Origin: Nitrospinaceae bacterium
GTDB lineage: Bacteria > Nitrospinota > Nitrospinia > Nitrospinales > Nitrospinaceae
Reading direction: 5' to 3'
Assembly: GCA_024644405.1 (NCBI GenBank)
Contig: JAHELC010000038.1
Location: 62,001 to 126,000, forward strand
Length of the DNA stretch: 64,000 nt
Shown here: positions 1 through 8,839 of the stretch, in pieces
How the letters are laid out: each line of letters begins with the position of its first letter
How positions within the stretch are numbered: position 1 is the stretch's first letter
Made by a program: the position numbers and the translations under genes
Notes under the pieces: model-generated
The model's database searches: none
Seen by the model: only the letters and a program-made list of their open reading frames with translations
What the model was told of the DNA's origin: nothing

Positions 1-65
1 AATGATTTATTTTTATCCATCTTGGGAATTCCCCGTAATACGAGCCCTGATCATCCGAAGCGGGT

Positions 66-569
66 TCAGTCTCTCGGGTCCCAGCGCATCTCCTGCGCGA
101 GGTTTTTATAATCGTGCCAGTTCTGGGCGTCGGCGTTCTCCAGCATGTACTCGTCAGTGGCCAGCACCAGGGGGTGCCCCTTGTTCACGAACGACTGGAC
201 GCTTGGAAACCGGAGCAGGAATATGGTAACGGCAACACGCCCCAGCGCTTTGATATCCGGATCGTCCAGGATTTCTTTCAATACTTCATCGGCATTGTCG
301 GCGTTCACCTTTTGGAACAGTTCTTCGGTTTTTTGTTCGAGTTCCGGATTGGTGTCGCAGACTTTGGCGGCCTCCAACTGCAATTCCAGAATGCGGTTGT
401 AATCCGCTTCATCGAATTCGCCGTCCATCTTGCCTTCTTCCCAGCCGGAGCCGTCGAGTTTCCGGTCATTGGGCTCGTCTTTACGTTCGGCGGTTTCACT
501 AAATGTCAAGTTTGCCTCATCCAGGATGATTTTTGCTTTGATTTCTGAACTCATGATTTGCTGTGACAT
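66..569 (-). CDS. Acidic hypothetical protein, 167 aa
   Basis: I do not recognise the family. The protein is soluble-looking, strongly acidic in its first half (many D and E around residues 20-60) and predicted mostly helical, with no signal peptide or membrane segment. I chose the ATG at 569 because AGGGAG lies about 12 bases upstream. The frame stays open further upstream to 671, but that extension has no good ribosome site. A second ATG five codons in is also possible. The gene is divergent from the radical SAM gene at 928, and the 358-base gap must hold both promoters. The function is unknown. Confidence 0.7.
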   Translation of the reverse strand: MSQQIMSSEIKAKIILDEANLTFSETAERKDEPNDRKLDGSGWEEGKMDGEFDEADYNRILELQLEAAKVCDTNPELEQKTEELFQKVNADNADEVLKEILDDPDIKALGRVAVTIFLLRFPSVQSFVNKGHPLVLATDEYMLENADAQNWHDYKNLAQEMRWDPRD

Positions 570-927
570 GGGTGTTCTTGTGCTCCCTATACGGTTCAAA
601 ATCCGGCTGTTTCTGAAGGGGCCGTTTTCCGCCGCCTGCCCAGAGCCGGATATGGATTCAAAAAATTCCACTTTAAAGATGGCTTCATACTATCACAATC
701 CAAGTCTGTCTCTACAGAAAACCAGGGAATCGGTTTGATTTTCTTGCCCTAATTCCCGATTTTTATCCTCTGGCTCCGCCGGCGGAAAATCCTGATTCTG
801 GGTTTCACCCCCCTTGATTTTCCAGACATTATGATACCATAGGGCCCAAAAGCTGGAAGCCTGTTGAATAGTTGTGTCACCCTGAGTCCGTCGAAGTAGG
901 GCAGTCGGGGGTCCGAGGATATACGTT
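570..927. other. Divergent intergenic region
   Basis: This gap separates two divergently transcribed genes. It contains one copy of a short repeat (877-900) that recurs near 61.5 kb. On the minus strand a TGATAGTAT extended -10-like string lies near 690-700, without a convincing -35 box. I see no RNA gene or small ORF that I would support. Confidence 0.5.
877..900 (+). repeat. REP-like short repeat, copy 1
   Basis: The string TCACCCTGAGTCCGTCGAAG is nearly identical to the one at 61469-61492, and the CCTGAG...GTCGAAGG core recurs inverted at 61548-61581. Short intergenic elements with this core are common in many bacterial genomes. Here the copy lies just upstream of the radical SAM start and could affect its leader RNA. 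Confidence 0.6.
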
Positions 928-2751
928 ATGAAAAAAGTGATGTTGATTTTTCCGCCGGAGTGGGTACCCACTGCACCGTACCTGGCCCTGCCCAGCCTGA
1001 CGGCGGTTCTGCGCCAGAACGGCATCGAGGTGGTGCAGAAGGATATCAGCGTCGAGGCGTTCGATCATTACTTCACCCGGGAATTCATCGAATTCGTGGG
1101 CGCCCGTATCCAGAACCGCCTCAAGGAACTGCGCGTCAAAAAGCGGGAGCAGGGACTCAACAAGGAAGACCGGCAGCTCAAGGATATGCTGACGCAGTAC
1201 ACCTACGCCGACCTGCCGTACCACATCGAAAAAGTCCGTCGCGCCAAGGAGATCGTTCGCTGTGAGGAGTTTTACGAGGTCGACAAGCTGGAGTGGGCGC
1301 TCAACGCGTTCCGCGAAGTGATGGAGTTCGTTTCCGCCTCCTATTTTCCAGCGGCCATCAATTTCTATCCGGTGGAAAGCAACCTCAACAAGTACCGGCC
1401 TTGGGTGTCGGAGGATTTGTTCGCAGCGCCCAGGGATGAAAACGTCAATATCTACATCGACCTGTGCCGGCAACTGGTCTTCCCCGCCATCGAAAAAGAC
1501 AAACCGGAGATCATCGGCATCTCCATCGGCACGCCGGTGCAGCTCATGTCCGGCATGACGTTCGCGCAAATGATCCGCGAACAGTATCCGGACATTCACA
1601 TCACTGTCGGCGGCAACATCACCACCCGCCTCAAAGACGAAATCAGTAAAAATAAGAAATTTTTCGAAAAAGCGTTCCACTCCATGATCTCCTACGAGGG
1701 CGAGCACGCCATGGTGGAACTGGTGCAGGCGTTGTCGGAGGGCAAGCCGCTGTCCGAGGTCTCCAACCTGATCTGGATGGACGATGCGGGCACCGTACAG
1801 GTCAACGAAAAGCTGTACACCGAGCGGGTGAACGAACTGCCGATCCCGGATTTCGACGGCATCCCGTGGGACAAATATTTTGTGCCGGAGAAAATCGTGC
1901 CGTACCTGGGCACGCGCGGGTGCTACTGGGGCAAGTGCACGTTCTGCGACCACGGCGCGGGCTACATCGATCAGTTTCGCGCCAAACATGCCGACCAGAT
2001 TCTCGACGAACTCAAGCAGATCAAGGAAAAATATAACGCCAAACATATCCTGTTCACCGACGAATCGTTTCCGCCGGCCCTGTTCATCAAACTGCCGCCG
2101 ATGATGATCGAGGCCAACCTCGACATTTACTGGACGACGCTGATCCGGTTCGAGTCGTTGCTCATCGAGCCGGAGGTGTGGGACCTGGCGGCGCAGTCCG
2201 GGTGCCGGTCGCTTTATTTCGGGCTGGAGTCGGCCAACGAACGCATCATCAAGCTGGTGCAGAAGGACACCAAGATCGACGTCGCCATCCAGAACCTCAA
2301 CGAAGCCAAGCGGGTGGGGATCTGGAGCCATGTCATGGGATTCTTCGGTTTCCCCAGCGAAACCCAGGCGGAAGCGGAGGACACGCGGCGCTTCCTGATC
2401 GACCACAGCGACATCATCCACTCAGTGGAAATGTATTTTTTCGTGCTCTACAAAAACGCGCCGGTGTGGAACATGATGGAGGAGACCAAAATCAAAGTGC
2501 AGGAAAACCCGGAACACGACCTGGCGCTCGATTATTACTACACGCCGGAGTCGGGCCTCACCATTCCCGAGGCGATGGAACGCTACCAGAATTTTTACAA
2601 GGACGATTTCGATCCCTGGGCCCTGCGTGTCAATGCCCGCGAGCATGTCTATTTATACATCACCCATTTCGGCACCAACCACCTGCCGCAACTCTACGTC
2701 AAAAACCACCCCGAATCCCAACACGAAGAATCCTTCCAGGCCATGCTCTAG
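928..2751 (+). CDS. B12-binding-domain radical SAM protein, 607 aa
   Basis: The N-terminal part (about residues 1-260) has the layout of a cobalamin-binding domain: a beta strand ending in FPPEW, then a SLTAVLRQNGIEV helix-strand, then an IIGISIGTP strand and a VGGN loop. The radical SAM core follows, with the cluster cysteines at C332, C337 and C340 in GCYWGKCTFC. The first gap is four residues (CX4CX2C) instead of the usual three. Downstream, the YFGLESANERI segment matches the SAM-binding region of the superfamily. GAGGAT sits 11 bases before the ATG. The enzyme would use a 5'-deoxyadenosyl radical, perhaps with methylcobalamin. The substrate cannot be read from the sequence, and no pathway partner is adjacent. 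Confidence 0.88.
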   Translation: MKKVMLIFPPEWVPTAPYLALPSLTAVLRQNGIEVVQKDISVEAFDHYFTREFIEFVGARIQNRLKELRVKKREQGLNKEDRQLKDMLTQYTYADLPYHIEKVRRAKEIVRCEEFYEVDKLEWALNAFREVMEFVSASYFPAAINFYPVESNLNKYRPWVSEDLFAAPRDENVNIYIDLCRQLVFPAIEKDKPEIIGISIGTPVQLMSGMTFAQMIREQYPDIHITVGGNITTRLKDEISKNKKFFEKAFHSMISYEGEHAMVELVQALSEGKPLSEVSNLIWMDDAGTVQVNEKLYTERVNELPIPDFDGIPWDKYFVPEKIVPYLGTRGCYWGKCTFCDHGAGYIDQFRAKHADQILDELKQIKEKYNAKHILFTDESFPPALFIKLPPMMIEANLDIYWTTLIRFESLLIEPEVWDLAAQSGCRSLYFGLESANERIIKLVQKDTKIDVAIQNLNEAKRVGIWSHVMGFFGFPSETQAEAEDTRRFLIDHSDIIHSVEMYFFVLYKNAPVWNMMEETKIKVQENPEHDLALDYYYTPESGLTIPEAMERYQNFYKDDFDPWALRVNAREHVYLYITHFGTNHLPQLYVKNHPESQHEESFQAML

Positions 2752-2754
2752 GCA

Positions 2755-2785
2755 GGCGGAGTCCCTCCGCCGGCAAATGTGCCGG
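2755..2785 (+). repeat. Two adjacent hairpins after the radical SAM gene
   Basis: GGCGGAG (2755-2761) pairs with CTCCGCC (2765-2771). Directly after, CCGGC and GCCGG pair around AAATGT up to 2785. No T-run follows, so this is a 3'-end structure or REP-like element and not a classic intrinsic terminator. Confidence 0.5.
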
Positions 2786-3000
2786 TACAGGGACGCCCGA
2801 TCCAAAAGTTCTTTCAGCCGTACACCGTTTCCCTTAATTCCTCAAAAAAACCAGCCGAATTAAGGCCTCTTTAAAAAGATTGCCAGTAATAATCCGACCT
2901 GTTAGCCTAAGTTATTGAGAACTAAAATATTCCGGCCGGACCGATGGCGTGAAACAGGAGCTTTGGGAACCGGCGGGGAATACCTTTCCTGAGAGAGACA

Positions 3001-3849
3001 ATGAGCAGTAAAAATGCAGTTTTGGATGAGCTAGTGAGCGGCTGGATCGGCTCGCCTCCGGTGGTTTTCAACAAACTGCAGGAAGCCCTCAGCGATCCGG
3101 ATTTGTCTTTCAAGGAACTTGACGCCATCATCAGCGCCGATCCCAGCCTGACCGCCCGCCTGTTGAAAGTCGCCAACAGTTCCTTTTACGCCCTGGATAG
3201 CAAGGTCGAAACCATTTCCCATGCGCTGGGCATCGTCGGGGTCAAACCGCTGATCGAAATGGCCCTGTCGACGGTCATGGTGCAGAAGCTGCAGGGCATC
3301 TCCCCGGCGTTGCTCAACATCCAGGCGTTCTGGAAACACAATGTCGCCTGCGGCCTGGCATCACGGGCGATCGCCCAGAACCTGGGCCGGGAGAATCTGG
3401 AATCGTTTTACACGGCGGGCATGCTGCACGACATCGGGTCCCTGATCATTTACCAGGGCAATCCCAGGAAAGCCAAGGAAATTCTGACCCGCTGCCAGGC
3501 CGAAGGACGCCCCCAAAGCGAGGTGGAAGAAGAAGTGTTCGGGTTCAGCCATGCCCGGGTCGGCGCGCTGATCTTCAAGGAATGGGGACTGGCGCCGAGC
3601 TTGATCGAAGCCGTGCGTTACCACCACTATCCCTCAGAGGCGAAAAACTTTCCGTTGGAAACGGCCGTCCTCCATGTGGCGGATTTTCTGGTCTACAAAA
3701 TGAAATACAATCTCGGCGACGGTTACACCACTCACCCGTTGGATCCCAGCGTGGTCCCGATGACCGGTGTGACCCGCGACTCCCTGACCTATATCCACCA
3801 GGCCGTAAACACCCAGATGGCCGAAACCCTCGACATCTTTACACACTAA
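3001..3849 (+). CDS. HDOD-domain signalling protein, 282 aa
   Basis: The HDOD domain spans about residues 15-215. It opens with the characteristic PPVVFNKLQEAL and continues with ISADPSLTARLLKVANSSFY. An HD pair is retained in AGMLHDIGSL near residue 142. No second output domain is evident, so this is a stand-alone HDOD protein of the kind found in signalling pathways involving cyclic nucleotides, chemotaxis or cell-cycle control. GAGAGA lies about 4 bases before the ATG. The gene is monocistronic, with a 249-base leader region upstream and a convergent neighbour at 3891. Confidence 0.9.
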   Translation: MSSKNAVLDELVSGWIGSPPVVFNKLQEALSDPDLSFKELDAIISADPSLTARLLKVANSSFYALDSKVETISHALGIVGVKPLIEMALSTVMVQKLQGISPALLNIQAFWKHNVACGLASRAIAQNLGRENLESFYTAGMLHDIGSLIIYQGNPRKAKEILTRCQAEGRPQSEVEEEVFGFSHARVGALIFKEWGLAPSLIEAVRYHHYPSEAKNFPLETAVLHVADFLVYKMKYNLGDGYTTHPLDPSVVPMTGVTRDSLTYIHQAVNTQMAETLDIFTH

Positions 3850-3876
3850 ACGAAATTCAAGGTTTTAAAATTACCT

Positions 3877-3891
3877 GCGGCGGTTCGCCGC
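3877..3891 (+). terminator. Short GC hairpin between convergent genes
   Basis: GCGGCG (3877-3882) pairs with CGCCGC (3886-3891) around GTT and is followed by TACTTCTTTT. It lies between the HDOD stop at 3849 and the stop of the convergent gene at 3891. It could end HDOD transcription, although the U-tract is interrupted. Confidence 0.45.
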
Positions 3892-5747
3892 TACTTCTTT
3901 TCGGCGAGGAAGACGGTGACGTCGGGGTGGACCTGGTTTTCGGGGCACATTTTGCGGTGCTGGTTGAAGAACGGCATCTCAATGACGGGATCAAAGTTGC
4001 GGTCGTGCAATCCGTAATGCTCGAACAATCCCCGCAGAGGGCCGGGTCCGCACAGGAACAGCATCCCGCCCGGTTGCAACGCGTCGGACAGCGATTTCAA
4101 CATCCCCTCGCACGCCTCCCGGTTCTGGTGAAACACGAACGGGATCCACTTGTAGATCATGGCATAGGTTTGCTGGTACGCCGCGTCCACGTGTTCCGCT
4201 TCGCTTAAAAATTTCACGCGTTTTAAATTGTCGAGTTGCTGGCGTCCGGCGGCGAAGTTCCACAACTGCTGGGCGTTCTTCACCGCGAATTCCGGATCGC
4301 CGTACAGCACGGTCACGTCCCGGTCGTGGGTGCAGTCGACGCATCCCGAGATGACACTGTCGAAGGTATGCACCAGCACCGAATCGACCGCCTCCAGTTT
4401 TTCCTCCATGTCCTCGTGGCTTTCCATGTAGTGAAAGATCTGGTCCAGCACCATCGGTTGCAGTGACGCTTCGTCGATTAATGCCTCGCCCTCCGGATAG
4501 AAGGGGACGGTGAACAGGATTTTGACCGGATCGGTTTCCGGCGCACTGCCGCCGAAAAAATGCTGCCAGCCGAACGGGGCGGCAGGCGGGGCTTTCGCGG
4601 GGGTTTGATCGGTCACGTGCCACGCCTCGGTGATGGATATCTTCTGTTGTTCCGCCGCGTCGTGCAGGACGACCTGGCCGCTGGTCACGGACATGTAGCG
4701 CTGGCAGGAACCGAAGCCGCCGCGCGCGGTGTTGATGTAAGGGATGCCGATCGGGTCGTCGTACAACGTCAGCTTGTAGAGATACCCGTCCTGCACGGTG
4801 AGGCTCAGCGACTGTACTTCGCTGAAATAGCGCCACGGCGGGTCGGCCCGCGGCGTCCACTCGATTTCGTGCGAGCGGTCGGTGTCCATGAACACCTCCA
4901 TGATGTCTTCACCCGCCGGACCTTGCGGCGTGAAGAACGCCGAAAAAATATTGAACGCTTCTTTCGAAGGATAGGTGGGGAGTCCCCGGTAGCGCAGGGG
5001 CGCCAACGGCGTTTCCCGCGACTGGTCCTCGAACAGGCCCCAGATGAACTCGAACACCGCGCCGCCGCTTCCCGGAAGCGTCGATTGAAACAATTCGACC
5101 ACCGGAATGAGGTCCAGCTTCTCCCACTGTACGCCGAACATGAAACTGACGAACACCGGTGTTTCGAAGGTGCCGCCGGGTAACGCATACAAACCATCTT
5201 TATATAAATTGACGTCGTATTCGCCCTCGGCGGTGGGCACAAAATTTTCGTCTTTATAAAAATACTGCACCTCCGAGAACGGCACCTGCCAGGCCTGTGC
5301 CGCACCCTGGCGCAACTGGTCGAGGCTCATGGTTTCCCATCCCGGCTGGCCCTTGATGCTGATATGGGTGGAGAATTTTTTGGCGCGGGGTTTGATGCCG
5401 ACCCATTGCCGGCAGTCGAGCCGGCAACGCGCCTGTTTCAGTTTGATCTCGTGAGTGGCCTCGTCGGCCTCCCATTCCGCTTCGTGAAGGGGGTTGCCCT
5501 CGGGATCGGTCATCAGGAACCGCCGGCCGAAGGTGTTGTAGAACACGACGTGGCCGGTCGGGTAGACTTTGACGCGGATCGTGGCGGGGGTCGGTTTTTC
5601 GCCTTCGAACCAATAGGTGGACCCGTCCTGCGTCTCACTTTTGAGGCGGGTCAGCGGCTCCTGCAGGATGTCCGCCATCCTCTGGTTGGCGGGAAAACAA
5701 AGGTTTTCCTTACGTGTGAGAGCCTCGATTAACCGGTCCTTGTCCAT
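3891..5747 (-). CDS. Large hypothetical protein with possible methyltransferase-like C-terminus, 618 aa
   Basis: I do not recognise the full-length family. The first 450 residues are beta-rich and Trp/Tyr-rich, with no signal peptide. The last 120 residues contain SLSDALQPGGMLFLCGPGP, which resembles the strand-turn after motif III of class I SAM-dependent methyltransferases. The glycine-rich SAM motif is not clear, so this may be a degenerate or non-catalytic fold. I chose the ATG at 5747 because AAAGGG sits 7 bases upstream; a TTG two codons earlier is less likely. The gene converges on HDOD and diverges from the TPR gene at 5966. Confidence 0.75.
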   Translation of the reverse strand: MDKDRLIEALTRKENLCFPANQRMADILQEPLTRLKSETQDGSTYWFEGEKPTPATIRVKVYPTGHVVFYNTFGRRFLMTDPEGNPLHEAEWEADEATHEIKLKQARCRLDCRQWVGIKPRAKKFSTHISIKGQPGWETMSLDQLRQGAAQAWQVPFSEVQYFYKDENFVPTAEGEYDVNLYKDGLYALPGGTFETPVFVSFMFGVQWEKLDLIPVVELFQSTLPGSGGAVFEFIWGLFEDQSRETPLAPLRYRGLPTYPSKEAFNIFSAFFTPQGPAGEDIMEVFMDTDRSHEIEWTPRADPPWRYFSEVQSLSLTVQDGYLYKLTLYDDPIGIPYINTARGGFGSCQRYMSVTSGQVVLHDAAEQQKISITEAWHVTDQTPAKAPPAAPFGWQHFFGGSAPETDPVKILFTVPFYPEGEALIDEASLQPMVLDQIFHYMESHEDMEEKLEAVDSVLVHTFDSVISGCVDCTHDRDVTVLYGDPEFAVKNAQQLWNFAAGRQQLDNLKRVKFLSEAEHVDAAYQQTYAMIYKWIPFVFHQNREACEGMLKSLSDALQPGGMLFLCGPGPLRGLFEHYGLHDRNFDPVIEMPFFNQHRKMCPENQVHPDVTVFLAEKK

Positions 5748-5965
5748 CTGCAAACCCTTTGAAAATGGTGGTATTGGAACGAAGGGGGATTATAGGGAGC
5801 CGGTCGGAAACTGTCAAATGAACCTTAGGTTGACAGTGCCGCCTGCGAAACATATAATCCACAGAGAATCCTGATAAAAATCAGTTTGTTAGATAATTTG
5901 AGGGCCATTTCCCGGTCCTTATTTTTTAGGGGTTTGTACCCTTTTTGTATTAGAGAGAGACGTTC

Positions 5966-8599
5966 ATGGAAAAGCAATCGACCGGCAGTACCAGTGACGA
6001 GGGCAAGAAGTATGAGCAAATGGCCTACACCAGCCTTCAGAAAAAAGATTTCAAGGAAGCGGAAACCAATTTCCTGGCGGCCCTCAAGCATATGGAGGAC
6101 TCCGGCGACGAAACCGGGCAGGCCTACACCCTGGGTAACCTCGGCAACATCTATTTCCAGCGCCGCCGGTGGAACGAGGCCCGGGACTACTACGAAAAAT
6201 CCCTCACCCTGATGGAAAAATTAAAAGATGAAAGAGGCATCGAAAGCTCCCTCGGCAACCTGGGCAACGTGAGTTTTTACCAGGGCGAGCTGGACATGGC
6301 GCAGGAAAATTATGTGAAGGCACTGAAACTGGTCGAACAAAACCAGAATCTGAAAGGCCAACTCCAGTACAACGAAAACCTCGGCAATATTGCCGTGCAG
6401 AAAAAAGATTTCCAGGCCGCCGAACGGTATTTTGAAAAGGTCAAGGCATGCCTGATGTCGGAGAAGGAAGACGCCGAGCGCATTAGCGTGGTGGAGGAGA
6501 AAATCAAATCCATCAAGAAACAGCCGGAATATCTCGAGGCGAAGGAAAACGACGCGCAGGGTGAAATCGACCGGCTGACCCAAAACAAACAGCACGCGGA
6601 GCTCATCAAGAAATATCAGGAGCTGGAAGAGATGTTCTACGAGGCGAAGCGCTTCGACAAGGTGATCGAGATCAACCGCAAGATCATCGGCGTGCTGGAG
6701 GAAATGAGCGATGCGGCGTCGATCGCCATCTGCCACGCCAACCTGGGGAGCACGCTGTTGCAGGAAGGGTTGGTCGGCAAGCCGGAACTGCTGGACCAGG
6801 CGGAAACCAATTTCAAGCAGGCGCTGGAATTCGTCGAAAAGCAGAATGACCAGCGCCGTCAGGCCTACCTGCTCGGCAACCTCGGTATCTTGTATCTCCA
6901 TAAAAAAGATTTTGACCAGTCGTACGATCATTACAACCGCTCGTTGAAGATCATGACCGAGCTGGGCGACGAACTGGGAGAGGCCCGGAGTTACGCCAAC
7001 CTGGGGAAAATCGAGTCCCTCAAGAAAAACTGGGACGCGGCGGCGGAACAATATGGCCGATCCCTGCAGATCATGGAAAAACTCCAAAACCGCCCCGGCA
7101 TGGCCCAGCAGAACGAGGCACTGGGCGAAGTGTTTCTGCAAAAGGAGAATTTTGAGGAGGCGGAGAAATTTCTGCAGAACGCCAACGCCATGTACGAGGC
7201 GTTGAAAGACCCGCAAGGCGTTCGCATCGTTCAAGACAAACTGCTTTATCTCATCAGCCATCCCACCACCATCCAGAAGCGCAAGGAAGAAATCGAGGCC
7301 GAACTCAAGAAACCGGAAGTCGAGAAAGACCCAGCCAAACAGATTTCGCTGTTGACCGATCTCGGCAATACGTTTTTTCTGGGGAGCCAGCTCGACGACG
7401 CCCGTCAGGCATTGGAACGGGTATTAAAAATCCAGGAAACGACCGGCGACAAGAGCGGGATGAGTTCCACCTACGGCAACCTGGGGAGCATCCTGTCGGA
7501 AAATGAAGACTGGGAGGCGTCGGATCAGTGTTATGAAAAAGCCATCGCGCTGAGGGAGGAGTTGAGCTCCGACTCAAGCGCTCTGCTGGAGTTGTACAGC
7601 AACCGCGCCAATGTGCTGGTCCGGCTGAACAAGCTCGACAAAGCGGAAAAGCTGATGCGGCAATCTCTCAAGATCAACGAAAAATCAGGCAACGGCCGCG
7701 CACTCATCAACGATTACCGCAACCTGGGTAATATGACTCTGCAGAAAAGGGACTGGGCCGGGGCCGAGCAGTTATACAAAAAAGCCCTCGACCTGAACAC
7801 CAAGGTCAACAACCAGCGGGAAATGGCGGAAGATTACCGGAACCTGTTCAACCTGTACGTGCACAACGAAAACTGGAACGAGGCGGAGAAGTATTGCCAA
7901 AAGGCCCTGGCTATCTCCGAGGAATTGCAGGACCTGCGCAACGCCTGTCAGGACATCCGCAGTCTGGCGCAGATTTATAATGAGAGGAAGGACCGGTCCA
8001 AGGTGGAACCGTATTACAAGATGGCGCTGGAACGATCGCAGAAGCTGGACGATCCCCGGGAAATTGCCATCGACCTCCGAAGCCTCGGTGCGCTGTATCT
8101 GGAAAAGGGGTACACCGAGAAAGCCGAGGAGTACTACAAGCAGGCGCTGGGTATTTCCGAAGAGTTGGGAGATCCCAAGGAGATGGCGGAGGATTTCCGC
8201 AATATGGGGAATTACCATTTCCGGCGGGGCCACTCGGAATATGCTGAGGAATATTACAAGAAGGCCCTTGATTACACGCTGAAGGTGGGCGATGCATTTG
8301 GTTCGGCCAAGGATTACACCTTTCTGGGCAATCTCAAGTTCCGGGGGCAGAAATACGATGAAGCCGAGGAATTTTTCAAAAAGGCCGCCGATATTTTTAA
8401 TGAGAAAAAGAACTTCGTCAATCTGGTTCAGTTGTATATGACGGTGGCCCGGATGAATCTGGCCGAGTCACTCAAGGATCCCTGTGAAAGTTACCTGAAC
8501 CGTGCGGAAGAAGTGGCGCAATTGCTGGGAAATCCTGAAAAGTTGACGAACTCCATCGAAGAAATGCGGAAGACGGTCGAGAGAATCGATAAAATTTGA
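5966..8599 (+). CDS. Large TPR-repeat scaffold protein, 877 aa
   Basis: The protein is built almost entirely of tetratricopeptide repeats of about 40 residues, with cores such as LGNLGNIYFQRRRWNEARDY and AEEYYKQALGISEELGDPK. These resemble the TPR_12/TPR_10 class of kinesin-light-chain-like repeats. Two highly charged helical linkers, near residues 165-215 and 430-450, divide the array into three blocks. There is no signal peptide or enzymatic domain, so it is probably a cytoplasmic protein-interaction scaffold. GAGAGA lies before the ATG at 5966. Its partner is not evident from the neighbours. Confidence 0.9.
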   Translation: MEKQSTGSTSDEGKKYEQMAYTSLQKKDFKEAETNFLAALKHMEDSGDETGQAYTLGNLGNIYFQRRRWNEARDYYEKSLTLMEKLKDERGIESSLGNLGNVSFYQGELDMAQENYVKALKLVEQNQNLKGQLQYNENLGNIAVQKKDFQAAERYFEKVKACLMSEKEDAERISVVEEKIKSIKKQPEYLEAKENDAQGEIDRLTQNKQHAELIKKYQELEEMFYEAKRFDKVIEINRKIIGVLEEMSDAASIAICHANLGSTLLQEGLVGKPELLDQAETNFKQALEFVEKQNDQRRQAYLLGNLGILYLHKKDFDQSYDHYNRSLKIMTELGDELGEARSYANLGKIESLKKNWDAAAEQYGRSLQIMEKLQNRPGMAQQNEALGEVFLQKENFEEAEKFLQNANAMYEALKDPQGVRIVQDKLLYLISHPTTIQKRKEEIEAELKKPEVEKDPAKQISLLTDLGNTFFLGSQLDDARQALERVLKIQETTGDKSGMSSTYGNLGSILSENEDWEASDQCYEKAIALREELSSDSSALLELYSNRANVLVRLNKLDKAEKLMRQSLKINEKSGNGRALINDYRNLGNMTLQKRDWAGAEQLYKKALDLNTKVNNQREMAEDYRNLFNLYVHNENWNEAEKYCQKALAISEELQDLRNACQDIRSLAQIYNERKDRSKVEPYYKMALERSQKLDDPREIAIDLRSLGALYLEKGYTEKAEEYYKQALGISEELGDPKEMAEDFRNMGNYHFRRGHSEYAEEYYKKALDYTLKVGDAFGSAKDYTFLGNLKFRGQKYDEAEEFFKKAADIFNEKKNFVNLVQLYMTVARMNLAESLKDPCESYLNRAEEVAQLLGNPEKLTNSIEEMRKTVERIDKI

Positions 8600-8736
8600 C
8601 CGTGTAAAGTATTGATAAAGTTGAGGTTTTTGTTTTTGCGGTAGATCGTGCGAGTTGTATTTGCCGGTGTATTACCGAAATGTGGAAAAGCCTGTTTTAA
8701 ATAAATTTTTCACACCCGGAATCAGGGCTGAAAGCC

Positions 8737-8763
8737 TTGACAAGGGCGGGGTCATTCTATAAA
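8737..8763 (+). promoter_or_regulatory. Candidate sigma-70 promoter for the 8840 gene
   Basis: TTGACA (8737-8742) is followed after 15 bases by TATAAA (8758-8763). The spacer is short; TAAATT two bases later gives a normal 17. It lies about 75 bases upstream of the ATG at 8840. Confidence 0.4.
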
Positions 8764-8839
8764 TTTCAGGTAACACCTTTTTAGGGAAAGCTTGCAATCC
8801 TTTGGTTTTGAGAATTTATTCGGATAATCATCCAGTCTT

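Noticed and set aside
1-65. Possible terminator at the left edge
   Set aside because: No stable stem is seen, only a short T-rich tract; downstream sequence is missing.
877-2421. 514-codon open frame antisense to the radical SAM gene
   Set aside because: It mirrors the third-position GC bias of the real gene, has low-complexity Arg/Asp/Val composition, no ribosome site and no recognisable domain.
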